A stretch of DNA of 64,000 nucleotides from Anseongella ginsenosidimutans (GCF_008033235.1 NZ_CP042432.1:1054001-1118000); one strand, 5' to 3'; shown: positions 54,724-63,673, counted from the first letter of the stretch. A program made the numbers and translations. Notes: generated by a model from the letters alone, not told the origin.

Positions 54724-55568
54724 ATGGCAAATGCAGCACAGTCAACAGCAACAGTTAAAAAGCCTGAAAAGAATGAGAAGTTTAGCTCGGGTTTTGCCTC
54801 ATGGGTGATGATTCTCGCAATTATTGCGGGGATCTGTATCTACAAATTCATTTTTGGCGATCCGGCGAATTTTATAGGAGGCGACCCGGAAAACCAGCCC
54901 ATCCAGGGGGAGCCCGGCAGTATCTTGGAATTATTTATCACGGTGGTTTCGTGGTTCCGATCCTGCTTTCCCTGGTTATCATGACCATTGCTTTTTCAAT
55001 AGAACGGTACCTTACGATTTCAAAAGCATCGGGCAAAACCAATGTGAATGCTTTTATCGCTAAGATCCGGGCTCACCTTAGAAGCAATAATATTGATGCA
55101 GCTATCAGGGAATGCGACACTCAGCGCGGATCAGTAGCCAACGTGGTAAAATCAACCCTTTTCCGCTATAAGGAAATGGAAGCCGCCACGCACATGGATG
55201 TTGACCAGCGGATCCTCGCAATTCAGCAGGAAGTGGAAGAATCCACCAACCTGGAGCTTCCGATGCTTGAAAAGAACCTGGTGGTTCTGGCAACGATGGG
55301 TTCCGTTTCTACATTGGTAGCACTTTTTGGAACAGTACTTGGGATGATCAGGGCATTTGCTGCTCTTGGCGCCGGCGGTGCCCCCGACTCTTCGGAACTT
55401 GCAACAGGTATCTCCGAGGCCCTTATTAACACGGCGCTTGGTATTGGTAATGCGGCAGTTGCCATTGTAATGTATAACGTGTTCACTACCAAGATTGACA
55501 AGATCACTTATGCAATTGATGAAGCCAGCTATAGTATTGTGCAGACATTCGCTGAAAAATATAAATAA
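54724..55568 (+). CDS. exbB: MotA/TolQ/ExbB proton channel family protein, frameshifted
   Basis: Inner-membrane proton-channel subunit energising TonB. First membrane helix in W-V-M-I-L-A-I-I-A-G-I-C-I-Y, then G-G-F-V-V-P-I-L-L-S-L-V-I-M, and two C-terminal helices (M-G-S-V-S-T-L-V-A-L-F-G-T-V-L-G-M, L-I-N-T-A-L-G-I-G-N-A-A-V-A). The frame breaks at a G5 run (54906-54910) after P-I-Q; one more G gives G-G-A-R-Q-Y-L-G-I-I-Y-H-G-G-F and a 281-residue protein of normal size. First gene of a six- or seven-gene co-directional cluster. Confidence 0.9.
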
Positions 55569-55617
55569 GAAGCGTTTCAGGGCATAAACAATTTGTTAAC
55601 TATATAATTTCAAAAAA

Positions 55618-56238
55618 ATGGCTAAGGTTAAACCGAAACGGAAAAGCACATGGGTTGACATGACGGCAATGGTTGACGTGGCCTTCCTGCTGCTAACCTT
55701 CTTCATCCTGGTATCTCAATTCAGGCCGGAAGAAGTAGTGGCGGTAACAACTCCTTCCTCTACTGCGGATTCGCGGGTGCCGGAAGGGAACCTGATCCAG
55801 ATCACGATGGATTCGAAGGGCAGGGTATTTTTTGGTATGGCCGGGCAAACTAACCGCGTGACCATGCTGGAAAACCTGGGTGAAGCGAGGGCGATAGAAT
55901 TCACTGAACAGGAGAAGGAAGCGTTTTCCCTGCTGGAAAATTTCGGTACTCCGCTTAAGGACCTGAAAAGTTACCTCGCTGCCGGAAAAGATGCCAGGAA
56001 ACAGTACAATGAAACGGTAGAAGGTATCCCGGTTGACTCTGCAAACAATGAGCTTGAGTACTGGATACGCGCAGCCAAAGGGGTAAACCGGCAGGCGCCG
56101 ATTGCAATAAAAGGCGACAGGTCGGCTAAGTATCCCGTGTTCGACGACGTGATCAACACCCTGAAGGAATTGAACGAGAATAAGTTCAAGCTGGTAACTG
56201 CCGGTGAAAGCGGCGGACAGGTAGCCGTTGTTGAATGA
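55618..56238 (+). CDS. exbD: ExbD/TolR-family biopolymer transport protein (first copy)
   Basis: 206-residue single-pass inner-membrane protein. N-terminal K-S-T-W-V-D-M-T-A-M-V-D-V-A-F-L-L-L-T-F-F holds the membrane helix with the conserved Asp of the proton path; the periplasmic domain follows. It is longer than E. coli ExbD (141 residues) because of an extra helical segment at about 85-145, common in Bacteroidota. Two different exbD genes in tandem suggest a mixed ExbD assembly. Confidence 0.92.
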   Translation: MAKVKPKRKSTWVDMTAMVDVAFLLLTFFILVSQFRPEEVVAVTTPSSTADSRVPEGNLIQITMDSKGRVFFGMAGQTNRVTMLENLGEARAIEFTEQEKEAFSLLENFGTPLKDLKSYLAAGKDARKQYNETVEGIPVDSANNELEYWIRAAKGVNRQAPIAIKGDRSAKYPVFDDVINTLKELNENKFKLVTAGESGGQVAVVE

Positions 56239-56264
56239 TTTGACAGAACTAAAAAACATATATC

Positions 56265-56918
56265 ATGGCTGATATAGAAAGTGCCGAAAGTCACAAAAAA
56301 AGTGGTAAAAAAGCTGTAAGGGGTAAAAAGCGCTCTACCAGGATCGACATGACACCCATGGTTGACCTTGGATTCCTCCTGATCACGTTCTTCATTCTTA
56401 CCACCACATTGAACCAGCCACAGGCTATGGACCTCATTGTGCCGGCAAAGGAAGATGTGCTGGATAAACAGGAAGACAGGAATAAAGTGGGAGATGAGCA
56501 GGCTTTAACCATCTTATTGGGAGCGGATGACAGGATGCTCTATTATGAGGGCCTGTTTGATGACCCGAATAAGCAGCTTGAACCTGTGGAAGCTTCCTGG
56601 GGAACAGGTGACAACAGTATCCGTTCTGTATTGGTACGGAAATCAAGAGAACGGAATCCCCGTTATGACCAGATACCCGTATTACAGAAACAGTTGAATG
56701 CCGGAGAGATCAATGAGGAAGAGTTTAAAGAGCAGGTGACGGAGATTAAAGGTTTTAAACAGGGCGCTGTGATAATGATCAAGGCAAGTCCGGATGCAAC
56801 CTACCAGAACATGGTAGATATCCTGGACGAGATAAAGATCGCGAACGTAGGTATTTATGCCATCATGGATATCACGCCCCAGGAACAAACAATGTTGGAT
56901 GAAACGTTCAATCAATAA
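56265..56918 (+). CDS. exbD: ExbD/TolR-family biopolymer transport protein (second copy)
   Basis: 217-residue paralogue of the preceding protein. A basic N-terminus (K-K-A-V-R-G-K-K-R-S-T-R) precedes the helix I-D-M-T-P-M-V-D-L-G-F-L-L-I-T-F-F with the conserved Asp. The periplasmic domain contains a charged insert (N-P-R-Y-D-Q-I-P-V-L-Q-K-Q-L-N) and ends with Y-A-I-M-D-I-T. Spacing is 26 bp from the first exbD and 11 bp to tonB, so one transcript is expected. Confidence 0.92.
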   Translation: MADIESAESHKKSGKKAVRGKKRSTRIDMTPMVDLGFLLITFFILTTTLNQPQAMDLIVPAKEDVLDKQEDRNKVGDEQALTILLGADDRMLYYEGLFDDPNKQLEPVEASWGTGDNSIRSVLVRKSRERNPRYDQIPVLQKQLNAGEINEEEFKEQVTEIKGFKQGAVIMIKASPDATYQNMVDILDEIKIANVGIYAIMDITPQEQTMLDETFNQ

Positions 56919-56929
56919 AAATTACGGTC

Positions 56930-57766
56930 ATGGCTAAGATAGATTTGCAAGACAGCCGGTGGTGCGACATGGTATTTGAAGGGCGGAATAAGGAGTATGG
57001 CGCGTATAATCTGCGCAGGCATTACTCCCGGTTCGCTACCCGTGCAATTATTTTTGCAATAGTGGGCTTCGCCTTATGTACCTACGCGCCCATTCTGGCC
57101 TCCATTATCAAGGGCAGAAATGCCGATAATGTAGTTCAGGTGGATCTGGAATCAGAACTGGCGAACGTGGAAATAGAGCAGCCCGAAGAGCTGCCTCCGC
57201 CGCCGCCTGATATTCCGCCGCCGCCTCCTGCAGTAAAAGAGGTTAAATTTACTCCTCCGGAAATTGTTCCGCAGGAAGAAGTGAGGGAAGAAGATATTCC
57301 CCCTCCCGCCGAAACCATTGAAGCGGATGTGCTTCTTGGAGATGAAACACGGGAAGGGCTTTCAAAATTTGATGTGCCTATTGATGCTCCCGAAGACGGA
57401 GAGGGCGATGCGATCGTGGGTGAAGTGGTAGACGACAAGGTTTATTCCTTTGCGTCTATAGAAAAGAAGCCCCAGTTCCCGGGTGGAAATGACAAGATCC
57501 TTTCTTATATAGGAAAGAATTTTAATTACCCGGCCATTGCACGGGAGAATAATATCCAGGGAACAGTATATGTCCAGTTCACTATTGAAAAGGACGGAAG
57601 TGTTTCCAACGTAAAAGCCGTGCGTGGACAGGATCTGGGCGGAGGTTTGGCAGAAGAAGCGGTAAGAGTTGTGAAGGATATGCCCAACTGGACTCCAGGC
57701 GAGCAGAACGGACAGAAAGTTAAGGTTAGCTATACCCTTCCTATTTTCGCAAGGTTACAGCAATAA
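56930..57766 (+). CDS. tonB: Energy transducer TonB
   Basis: 278-residue TonB. The cytoplasmic start D-S-R-W-C-D-M-V-F-E-G-R-N-K-E-Y-G-A-Y-x-L-R is typical of Bacteroidota TonB. One membrane helix lies at about residues 33-55, and a Pro/Glu-rich periplasmic spacer at about 82-130. The C-terminal TonB domain at about 185-278 contains P-Q-F-P-G-G, Y-P-x-x-A-R-E-N-N-I-Q-G-T-V-Y-V-Q-F and V-S-Y-T-L-P-I. It links the ExbBD proton channel to outer-membrane receptors such as the SusC at 13.6 kb. Confidence 0.95.
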   Translation: MAKIDLQDSRWCDMVFEGRNKEYGAYNLRRHYSRFATRAIIFAIVGFALCTYAPILASIIKGRNADNVVQVDLESELANVEIEQPEELPPPPPDIPPPPPAVKEVKFTPPEIVPQEEVREEDIPPPAETIEADVLLGDETREGLSKFDVPIDAPEDGEGDAIVGEVVDDKVYSFASIEKKPQFPGGNDKILSYIGKNFNYPAIARENNIQGTVYVQFTIEKDGSVSNVKAVRGQDLGGGLAEEAVRVVKDMPNWTPGEQNGQKVKVSYTLPIFARLQQ

Positions 57767-57836
57767 TATCCCTTGGTTTAAAACTGCTTAGATAATATTC
57801 GTTTTAACTGTAGGGGATGTTCAATCTTAAAAAATT

Positions 57837-57871
57837 TCAGCAAAAATCGCCCCAAGAGCGATTTTTGCTGA
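57837..57871. terminator. Hairpin after tonB
   Basis: Perfect 14-bp stem TCAGCAAAAATCGC / GCGATTTTTGCTGA with a 7-nt loop, followed by TTTT. It separates the exbB-tonB genes from the downstream small membrane-protein gene and may attenuate rather than stop transcription. Confidence 0.7.
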
Positions 57872-57884
57872 TTTTGGGGGATTG

Positions 57885-58046
57885 ATGATTATTGCATACA
57901 CAATTATCGGCTGCATGTTCATTTTTTATGAGCCTATGCAGAAGATAATAAGGCAGGATACACTCAGGAAAATAGCGGGAGTTTGTATAATTTTATATGC
58001 GGTAATACGATTCAGTAAACTACGGAATATCTACCTCGACGATTAG
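57885..58046 (+). CDS. Small membrane protein, 53 residues
   Basis: Short gene from ATG 57885 to TAG 58044. The protein begins M-I-I-A-Y-T-I-I-G-C-M-F-I-F-Y-E-P, has a basic middle (R-Q-D-T-L-R-K), a second hydrophobic stretch (I-A-G-V-C-I-I-L-Y-A-V-I-R) and an acidic end, so two membrane helices are likely. It lies 8 bp before the PstS-like gene and fills the gap after tonB. Not recognised; the composition and tight spacing argue for a real gene. Confidence 0.5.
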   Translation: MIIAYTIIGCMFIFYEPMQKIIRQDTLRKIAGVCIILYAVIRFSKLRNIYLDD

Positions 58047-58054
58047 GGGAAAAT

Positions 58055-59005
58055 ATGAAAGGATTAGGAATATATCAGTTAGCGGTTCTGCTCTCCGCAG
58101 CCAGTCTGATCCAGGCTTGTGCCGGGGGAGGCGGAGGAGAAGAGAGAAGTAACACTGCGGGTGAGGTCACTATATCCGTGGATGAGACCCTTTCGCCGGT
58201 AATTGAGGAAGAACTCAAAGTGTTCCATGCGGATTACCCTGAAGCAACAATCACTCCCCTGTATGTTTCAGAGCAGGAAGCTATCCGGGCGCTGATGCTG
58301 GATTCTTCAAAAGTAGCAATAGCTACCCGGGCCTTAACTCCGGAGGAAGAGGCACAGTTTAAGAAAACGTACCAGTACACGCCCAGAAGTATAAAAATTG
58401 CCGTCGACGCCGTTGCGCTGATCCTGAATAAGGCCAACCATGATACGCTGCTTACAGCCGAAGAGGTACGGTCCATTTTCAGGGGCGAGGTAACCCGCTG
58501 GGATGAAATGGATGACGGTAATATAGCGGATGAGATAAAGATCGTATTCGATAACCCTTATTCCAGTACGATATCAGCCGTTAAGAAATTTGCTGATATG
58601 GAACGGCTGGATTCCTCCAGGATGGTGGCCGCTCAAAGGAACACGGACGTGATCTCCTACGTAGAGGAAAACCCCAACGCTTTGGGGATTATAGGCGTAA
58701 ACTGGATCAGTCATCCGCAGGACTCCGCCGCGCAGGCATTCCTGGGAAGCATTAACCTGGTGGGCATTGCTCCTGACCAGGGAAAACCGGGGCACGGGCA
58801 ATATTACAAACCCTATCAGGCGTATCTCGCCCAGGGATATTATCCTATTTCCCGGGAGGTGTTCGCCATTAATGCAGGGATGAACGTTGGCCTGGGCACG
58901 GGATTTGTATCTTTTTTAGCGAGTGAAAGAGGACAATTGATTATCTTTCGGGGCGGGCTCTTGCCGGCAAGGCAGCCTGTACGTTTGATAAACATACAAG
59001 AATAA
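58055..59005 (+). CDS. PstS-like phosphate-binding lipoprotein
   Basis: 316-residue lipoprotein (signal peptide ending I-Q-A-C, Cys22, then a Gly-rich linker). Periplasmic-binding-protein fold of the PstS type: V-A-I-A-T-R-A-L-T-P-E-E, I-A-V-D-A-V-A-L-I-L-N-K, L-T-A-E-E-V-R-S-I-F-R-G-E-V-T-R-W and a C-terminal F-V-S-F-L-A-S-E-R-G-Q. No pstCAB follows. In this setting, between TonB and a TPR protein, a role other than phosphate import is possible. Confidence 0.87.
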   Translation: MKGLGIYQLAVLLSAASLIQACAGGGGGEERSNTAGEVTISVDETLSPVIEEELKVFHADYPEATITPLYVSEQEAIRALMLDSSKVAIATRALTPEEEAQFKKTYQYTPRSIKIAVDAVALILNKANHDTLLTAEEVRSIFRGEVTRWDEMDDGNIADEIKIVFDNPYSSTISAVKKFADMERLDSSRMVAAQRNTDVISYVEENPNALGIIGVNWISHPQDSAAQAFLGSINLVGIAPDQGKPGHGQYYKPYQAYLAQGYYPISREVFAINAGMNVGLGTGFVSFLASERGQLIIFRGGLLPARQPVRLINIQE

Positions 59006-59038
59006 AGTAAATTTTATAATTTTTAACCGAATAAGCAT

Positions 59039-60706
59039 ATGAATGTGATTAAGAAAGTAGTACTGCTGTTAGCAATCGGTTTGTGCGCCGTTGTTACGGT
59101 AAACGGACAAGACATCCAGCAGGCTATAGATGCGATTGAAAATGAGCAATATGCGCAGGCGAAATCAGTACTCAACGGCATCAACACCGCTGAAAGTCAG
59201 TATTACCTGGGTGATATTGCCCTGAAAGAAGGGGATATGGAAGCAGCTAAAGCAGCTTTCCAGAAGGGGATCCAGGCAGACGACGAATTCCCGTTGAATT
59301 ACGTAGGCTTGGGCCGCATTGATCTTTCCAATGAGAATACGGCAGCTGCCCAGGCAAATTTTGCAAAAGCAGAAGAACAGCTCCGTCGCAAGGTGAGGGA
59401 TCCGCGCACGTACATAGAGATCATGAAGGCCTACGGTAAGGCCGGAATGTATGACAAAGGCGTTGAATACGGACAGAAAGCAATTGCTGTGGACGATGAA
59501 AACGCATCCCTGTACATCGCGCTTGGTGATATCTATGCCCTAAGGGACGGAACTAACCTTTCTAACGCAGTGGCAAATTACGATAAGGCAATTGCCTTAA
59601 ATCCCGAGAATCCTGAGGTTTACACCCGTCTTGCTGTAGCCTGGTTCAGGGCTCAGAACATGCCGAGGGCCCAGGAATTCCTGGACAAGGCCATTCAGGT
59701 TGACCCGGAATTTGCCCCGGCTTACCGCACGAAGGCGGATATTTTTTACCTGAGCGACAGTCTTAATGCTGCCATTGAAGTATATGAGTCCAAGTACCTG
59801 GCGCTTTCCAACCGTTCCTGCGAGGCATTGACCACTTATGTGCAGATGCTCTTTATGAATGGCGATGCTGAAAAGGCAAACAAGGAAATTGCCGGCCTTC
59901 GCCAGAACTGTTCCGGTATTCCGCAAATGGACCGTATGGAAGGTATTGCCGCTTATGAAACCGGCGATTACCAGAAAGCGGCTACTGCACTGGAAAAGTT
60001 CGTTAGTTCGAACCCCGAGGAAATGATACAGCCCTTTGACTATATTTACCTGGGAAAGGCCTATGCACAGCTTGGTCAGGGTGATAAGATCGGAGGAATA
60101 CTTGACAAAGCGATTGCTATTTCCGATTCAACCAACCAGGAAAGCATTATGAAGGTATACGATGAAATGATCACCGCCTTCGAAGATGCTGAAAAATGGG
60201 CTGAAGCAGGTAAAATTTACCAGGAAAAGATCGACAAGTTCGAAAGCTATCCTAAAAAGAATGCCGATCTGCAGAGCATGGCAATTGCCTATACGAAAGC
60301 GAAAGATTACCAAATGGCAGATCAGGCCATTGCGCAGCTGATTGAAAAAGAACCTGAATTCATTGGAGGGTACGTGATGCGCGCCCAGATCCATGCCCAG
60401 GATACCTCTGATTTTGCAGCTGCAAAGCCGCATTATGAGAAGCTGATCTCGGTAATCGGAGATAAGGTGAGCGAAGGCAAAAATCAGCAATACCTCGCAG
60501 AAGCATATAATTACCTGGGAGCGTACTATTATACCGTCGAAAAGGATATTGACAAGTCTATTGCCAGCTTTGAAAAGACGCTGGAATATGATCCTTCCAA
60601 TAGCCGTGCGGCAAATGCGGCGGAGCAGCTCAAAAAGGTGAAGGAACAGATGGAGGCCAGGCAGCGAGCGCTTGAAGAGCGTGCGCAGCAACAGAGCGGC
60701 GGATAA
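59039..60706 (+). CDS. Exported TPR-repeat protein
   Basis: 555-residue protein with a signal peptide (V-V-L-L-L-A-I-G-L-C-A-V-V-T-V-N-G-Q) and about ten or more tetratricopeptide repeats throughout (for example Y-Y-L-G-D-I-A-L-K-E-G-D-M-E-A-A, A-L-N-P-E-N-P-E-V-Y-T-R-L-A). It ends in a charged, Gln-rich coiled-coil tail. A periplasmic scaffold is likely. It follows the PstS-like gene by 33 bp and closes the cluster; a terminator lies 75 bp on. Confidence 0.9.
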   Translation: MNVIKKVVLLLAIGLCAVVTVNGQDIQQAIDAIENEQYAQAKSVLNGINTAESQYYLGDIALKEGDMEAAKAAFQKGIQADDEFPLNYVGLGRIDLSNENTAAAQANFAKAEEQLRRKVRDPRTYIEIMKAYGKAGMYDKGVEYGQKAIAVDDENASLYIALGDIYALRDGTNLSNAVANYDKAIALNPENPEVYTRLAVAWFRAQNMPRAQEFLDKAIQVDPEFAPAYRTKADIFYLSDSLNAAIEVYESKYLALSNRSCEALTTYVQMLFMNGDAEKANKEIAGLRQNCSGIPQMDRMEGIAAYETGDYQKAATALEKFVSSNPEEMIQPFDYIYLGKAYAQLGQGDKIGGILDKAIAISDSTNQESIMKVYDEMITAFEDAEKWAEAGKIYQEKIDKFESYPKKNADLQSMAIAYTKAKDYQMADQAIAQLIEKEPEFIGGYVMRAQIHAQDTSDFAAAKPHYEKLISVIGDKVSEGKNQQYLAEAYNYLGAYYYTVEKDIDKSIASFEKTLEYDPSNSRAANAAEQLKKVKEQMEARQRALEERAQQQSGG

Positions 60707-60781
60707 GCCCAGGGCTTGCCGCCAGGCTTTGAACGGCAACACGAACGAGTACTGTTCATTGACTGCTTAAAGTTCTTATGT

Positions 60782-60814
60782 AAAAACCGGTATTGTCATT
60801 AATGCCGGTTTTTT
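60782..60814 (+). terminator. Terminator after the TPR gene
   Basis: Stem AAAAACCGGTATT / AATGCCGGTTTTT (one mismatch) with a short loop, followed by a long T-rich run, just upstream of nuoA. Confidence 0.8.
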
Positions 60815-60827
60815 CTTTTTTCTTTTT

Positions 60828-60835
60828 TAACTTTG
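60828..60835 (+). promoter_or_regulatory. Possible -7 element of nuoA
   Basis: TAACTTTG fits TAnnTTTG but ends only 4 bp before the nuoA ATG, so a transcript from here would be leaderless. No -33 box is seen because the terminator T-run occupies that position. Confidence 0.35.
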
Positions 60836-60839
60836 CGCC

Positions 60840-61211
60840 ATGCTTTTACAAAGTTCAGCGGGCAGCTATTTACCCATAATGATTCAGGGTATTATGGCGC
60901 TTGCTTTTGTGGGAATTACCATGGCGGTTACCCATCTTGTAGGCCCTAAGCGGCATACCGTTGACAAACTTACCCCGTTTGAGGCGGGGATAAGTTCGGT
61001 TGGAAATGCGCGCTCCCCTTTTTCCATTAAATATTTCCTGGTTGCCATTCTTTTCGTTCTTTTTGACGTGGAGGTGATCTTTATGTATCCCTGGGCGGTA
61101 AACTTCCGGGAACTTGGAACAAAGGGCATGATAGAAATGTTTGTATTTATGGGCATGCTGCTATTGGGCTTCGTGTATATTATAAAAAAAGGCGCCCTGA
61201 AATGGGAGTAA
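60840..61211 (+). CDS. nuoA: NADH-quinone oxidoreductase subunit A
   Basis: 123-residue membrane subunit of respiratory complex I with three helices. Conserved F-E-A-G-I-S-S-V-G-N-A-R-S-P-F-S-I-K-Y-F and L-F-V-L-F-D-V-E-V-I-F-M-Y-P-W-A in the second helix are diagnostic. First gene of the nuo cluster. Complete; nuoB follows after 100 bp, with a possible extra promoter in between. Confidence 0.96.
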   Translation: MLLQSSAGSYLPIMIQGIMALAFVGITMAVTHLVGPKRHTVDKLTPFEAGISSVGNARSPFSIKYFLVAILFVLFDVEVIFMYPWAVNFRELGTKGMIEMFVFMGMLLLGFVYIIKKGALKWE

Positions 61212-61249
61212 GGGTGCATGATACACGAGCGTCGTCCATACGCGCGAAC

Positions 61250-61280
61250 TTGATACTATGTTAGGGATGCCTTAAATTTG
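61250..61280 (+). promoter_or_regulatory. Possible internal promoter before nuoB
   Basis: TTG-N20-TAAATTTG, with the -7 box ending 31 bp before the nuoB start. Confidence 0.5.
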
Positions 61281-61311
61281 CGGCCTGGAAGGGCCAGAGA
61301 GAGGGAAGAAA

Positions 61312-61854
61312 ATGAGTGAAATACAATTAGTTAATGCGCCTGCGGGAGTGGAAGGCTCCGGCTTTTTCGCAACCAGCCTTGATAAGGCGGTGGGTTTGGC
61401 CCGGTCGCATTCCTTGTGGCCGTTACCTTTTGCTACCTCCTGCTGCGGCATTGAGTTCATGGCTACCATGGGCGCGAATTATGATATTGCCCGTTTCGGA
61501 TCCGAGCGCCCAAGCTTTTCACCCAGGCAGGCCGATCTGCTGATGGTGATGGGGACCATCGCGAAAAAGATGGGCCCGGTTCTAAGGCAGGTGTACCTTC
61601 AGATGGCGGAGCCGCGCTGGGTAATGGCGGTCGGCGCCTGCGCCTCCAGCGGCGGTATATTTGATACTTATAGCGTGATGCAGGGAATCGATGAAGTGAT
61701 CCCGGTGGATGTTTACGTTCCGGGTTGCCCGCCCCGGCCCGAGGCCATTATTGACGGGCTCATGCGCGTACAGCAATTGGTGAGGGGTGAATCGCTCCGG
61801 CGCAGGGGATCTGACGAATATAGGGAGTTAATGGCTAAATACGGGATACAGTAA
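61312..61854 (+). CDS. nuoB: NADH-quinone oxidoreductase subunit B
   Basis: 180-residue peripheral-arm subunit carrying the N2 iron-sulfur cluster near the quinone site. The four cluster cysteines appear in T-S-C-C-G-I-E-F-M (two adjacent), G-A-C-A-S-S-G-G and V-P-G-C-P-P-R-P-E. The protein is full length and starts at a clear ATG; nuoC begins 1 bp after its stop. Confidence 0.97.
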   Translation: MSEIQLVNAPAGVEGSGFFATSLDKAVGLARSHSLWPLPFATSCCGIEFMATMGANYDIARFGSERPSFSPRQADLLMVMGTIAKKMGPVLRQVYLQMAEPRWVMAVGACASSGGIFDTYSVMQGIDEVIPVDVYVPGCPPRPEAIIDGLMRVQQLVRGESLRRRGSDEYRELMAKYGIQ

Positions 61855-61855
61855 A

Positions 61856-62359
61856 ATGGGAGTGATTACCAATCAGGGTATCCTGGACAAATTAAACGCT
61901 CAATTTCCGGATGCAATTCAGGACGTTTCTGAACCGAAGGGCTTGCTGACTTTTGCTACTGGGCGGGAGAAATTACCGGAAATCATCCGCTTTCTGAAAG
62001 AAGATGCATCGCTTGCTTTTCGTTTTTTAACAGATCTTACCGGCGTGCATTATCCTGACCGGGAACTTCCGCTGGGCGTCGTGTACCATTTGCAAAGTAT
62101 GGCCCTTAACCGGCGTCTGCGTATAAAGGCATTTCTGCCCCTGAACGATCCGCGTATTGAAACGCTAACAAACCTGTTCCCCGGGGCCAACTGGATGGAA
62201 CGCGAAACATATGACTTTTTTGGGATTATTTTCGAAGGACACCCGGATTTGCGGCGGATCCTGAATATGGATGACATGGTCGCATTTCCCATGCGGAAGG
62301 AATTTCCGCTGGAAGACCCCAATAGAAGAGATAAGAATGACGACTTTTTTGGAAGATAA
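61856..62359 (+). CDS. nuoC: NADH-quinone oxidoreductase subunit C
   Basis: 167-residue 30-kDa-type subunit. The signature E-R-E-T-Y-D-F-F-G-I-I-F-E-G-H-P-D-L-R-R and the final M-R-K-E-F-P-L-E are present. It is a separate protein rather than a NuoCD fusion. It overlaps the nuoD start by 23 bp in another frame, indicating tight coupling. Confidence 0.96.
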   Translation: MGVITNQGILDKLNAQFPDAIQDVSEPKGLLTFATGREKLPEIIRFLKEDASLAFRFLTDLTGVHYPDRELPLGVVYHLQSMALNRRLRIKAFLPLNDPRIETLTNLFPGANWMERETYDFFGIIFEGHPDLRRILNMDDMVAFPMRKEFPLEDPNRRDKNDDFFGR

Positions 62360-63542
62360 GGCGCTGCAGAAGGACATCACCACGTTGAACCTGGGCCCTA
62401 CGCACCCGGCGACGCACGGGGTATTCCAGAATGTGCTGAAAATGGATGGGGAGCGGATCGTATCTGCTGATCCCACAATCGGGTATATTCACAGGGCATT
62501 CGAAAAAATCGCCGAACACCGGCCATTTTACCAGATAACCCCGCTGACCGATCGCCTGAATTATTGCTCAGCTCCCATTAACAATATGGGCTGGCATATG
62601 ACCGTTGAAAAGATGCTCGGCCTGGAGCTGCCCAAGAGGGTGGATTATCTGCGGGTGATCGTTATGGAACTGAGCCGCATTGCCGACCACCTTATATGCA
62701 ATGGAATTCTTGGTGTGGACAGCGGCGCCTATTCCGGTTTCCTTTATCTATTTGAAGAACGGGAAAAGATCTACGATATTTTTGAAGAAATATGCGGCGC
62801 CCGCCTTACCACCAATGTCGGGCGTATCGGCGGTTTTGAGCGGGACTTTAGCGACAAGGCATTTGACCGGATCAGGCAATTTCTGAAGGAGTTTCCGCCG
62901 GTAATGAAGGATTTTGAAAAACTCTTTAACCGGAACAGGATCTTTATTGACCGCTGTACCGGGGTGAGTCCCATTACCGTAGAGCAGGCCCTGGGATACA
63001 GCTGGACCGGCCCGCTGCTTCGGGCAGCCGGCCTGGATTACGATGTACGCGTCCTGGAGCCCTATTCCTCCTACGATGATTTTGAATTTGAAGTTCCGGT
63101 AGGTACGAGCGGGGATTGTTATGACCGCTTTATTGTCAGGAACGAAGAAATATGGCAAAGCCTGCGTATCATAGAGCAGGCGCTCGAAAAGTTAAAAAAA
63201 GAGCCGGAAGGCCTGTTCCACGCCCATGTACCCGAGTTTTATCTTCCTCCGAAACAGGAAGTTTATAATAACATGGAAGCGCTCATTTATCATTTTAAGA
63301 TTGTAATGGGCGAGATTGAAAACCCCGCAACCGAAGTTTATCACGCGGTGGAGGGGGCCAATGGCGAACTGGGATTTTACCTGGTTACTGACGGGGGGCG
63401 TTCTCCGTTCCGGCTTCATTTCAGGCGGCCAAGCTTTATAAATTACCAGGCCTATCCTGATCTTATTATTGGCGGCCTGTTGTCAGACGCGATCCTGACA
63501 ATGAGTAGCATGAATGTGATCGCAGGGGAACTCGATGCTTAA
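62337..63542 (+). CDS. nuoD: NADH-quinone oxidoreductase subunit D
   Basis: 401-residue 49-kDa-type subunit that forms the quinone pocket with NuoB. Starts M-T-T-F-L-E-D-K-A (62337; a longer frame lies inside nuoC and is not used). L-N-L-G-P-T-H-P-A-T-H-G near residue 20 carries the His of the quinone site; G-R-I-G-G-F-E-R-D-F and S-P-F-R-L-H-F-R-R-P-S-F are also conserved. Complete. Confidence 0.96.
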   Translation: MTTFLEDKALQKDITTLNLGPTHPATHGVFQNVLKMDGERIVSADPTIGYIHRAFEKIAEHRPFYQITPLTDRLNYCSAPINNMGWHMTVEKMLGLELPKRVDYLRVIVMELSRIADHLICNGILGVDSGAYSGFLYLFEEREKIYDIFEEICGARLTTNVGRIGGFERDFSDKAFDRIRQFLKEFPPVMKDFEKLFNRNRIFIDRCTGVSPITVEQALGYSWTGPLLRAAGLDYDVRVLEPYSSYDDFEFEVPVGTSGDCYDRFIVRNEEIWQSLRIIEQALEKLKKEPEGLFHAHVPEFYLPPKQEVYNNMEALIYHFKIVMGEIENPATEVYHAVEGANGELGFYLVTDGGRSPFRLHFRRPSFINYQAYPDLIIGGLLSDAILTMSSMNVIAGELDA

Positions 63543-63567
63543 ACAGCAAAAGCCGTTTAGCATCGGG

Positions 63568-63670
63568 AGTTTTTAGTTTACAGTTTTTAGAGGGCGATAG
63601 ACAGAATCCGGGAAGCCTGATCAATTGCTAAACAGGCAAAAAACTAAAGACTAAAAACTACAAACTATAG
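63568..63670. repeat. Inverted repeat between nuoD and nuoE
   Basis: The 131-bp gap holds AGTTTTTAGTTTACAG (from 63568) and, about 60 bp on, CTAAAAACTACAAACTA, which pair as an imperfect 16-17-bp inverted repeat. The arms are built of the unit CTAAAAACT. It interrupts an otherwise tightly packed operon and looks like a dispersed intergenic repeat. Confidence 0.5.
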
Positions 63671-63673
63671 AAA

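Noticed and set aside
54724-54984. Treating the two exbB pieces as separate small genes
   Set aside because: The second piece has no credible start or first helix of its own, and one added G joins both into a normal ExbB.
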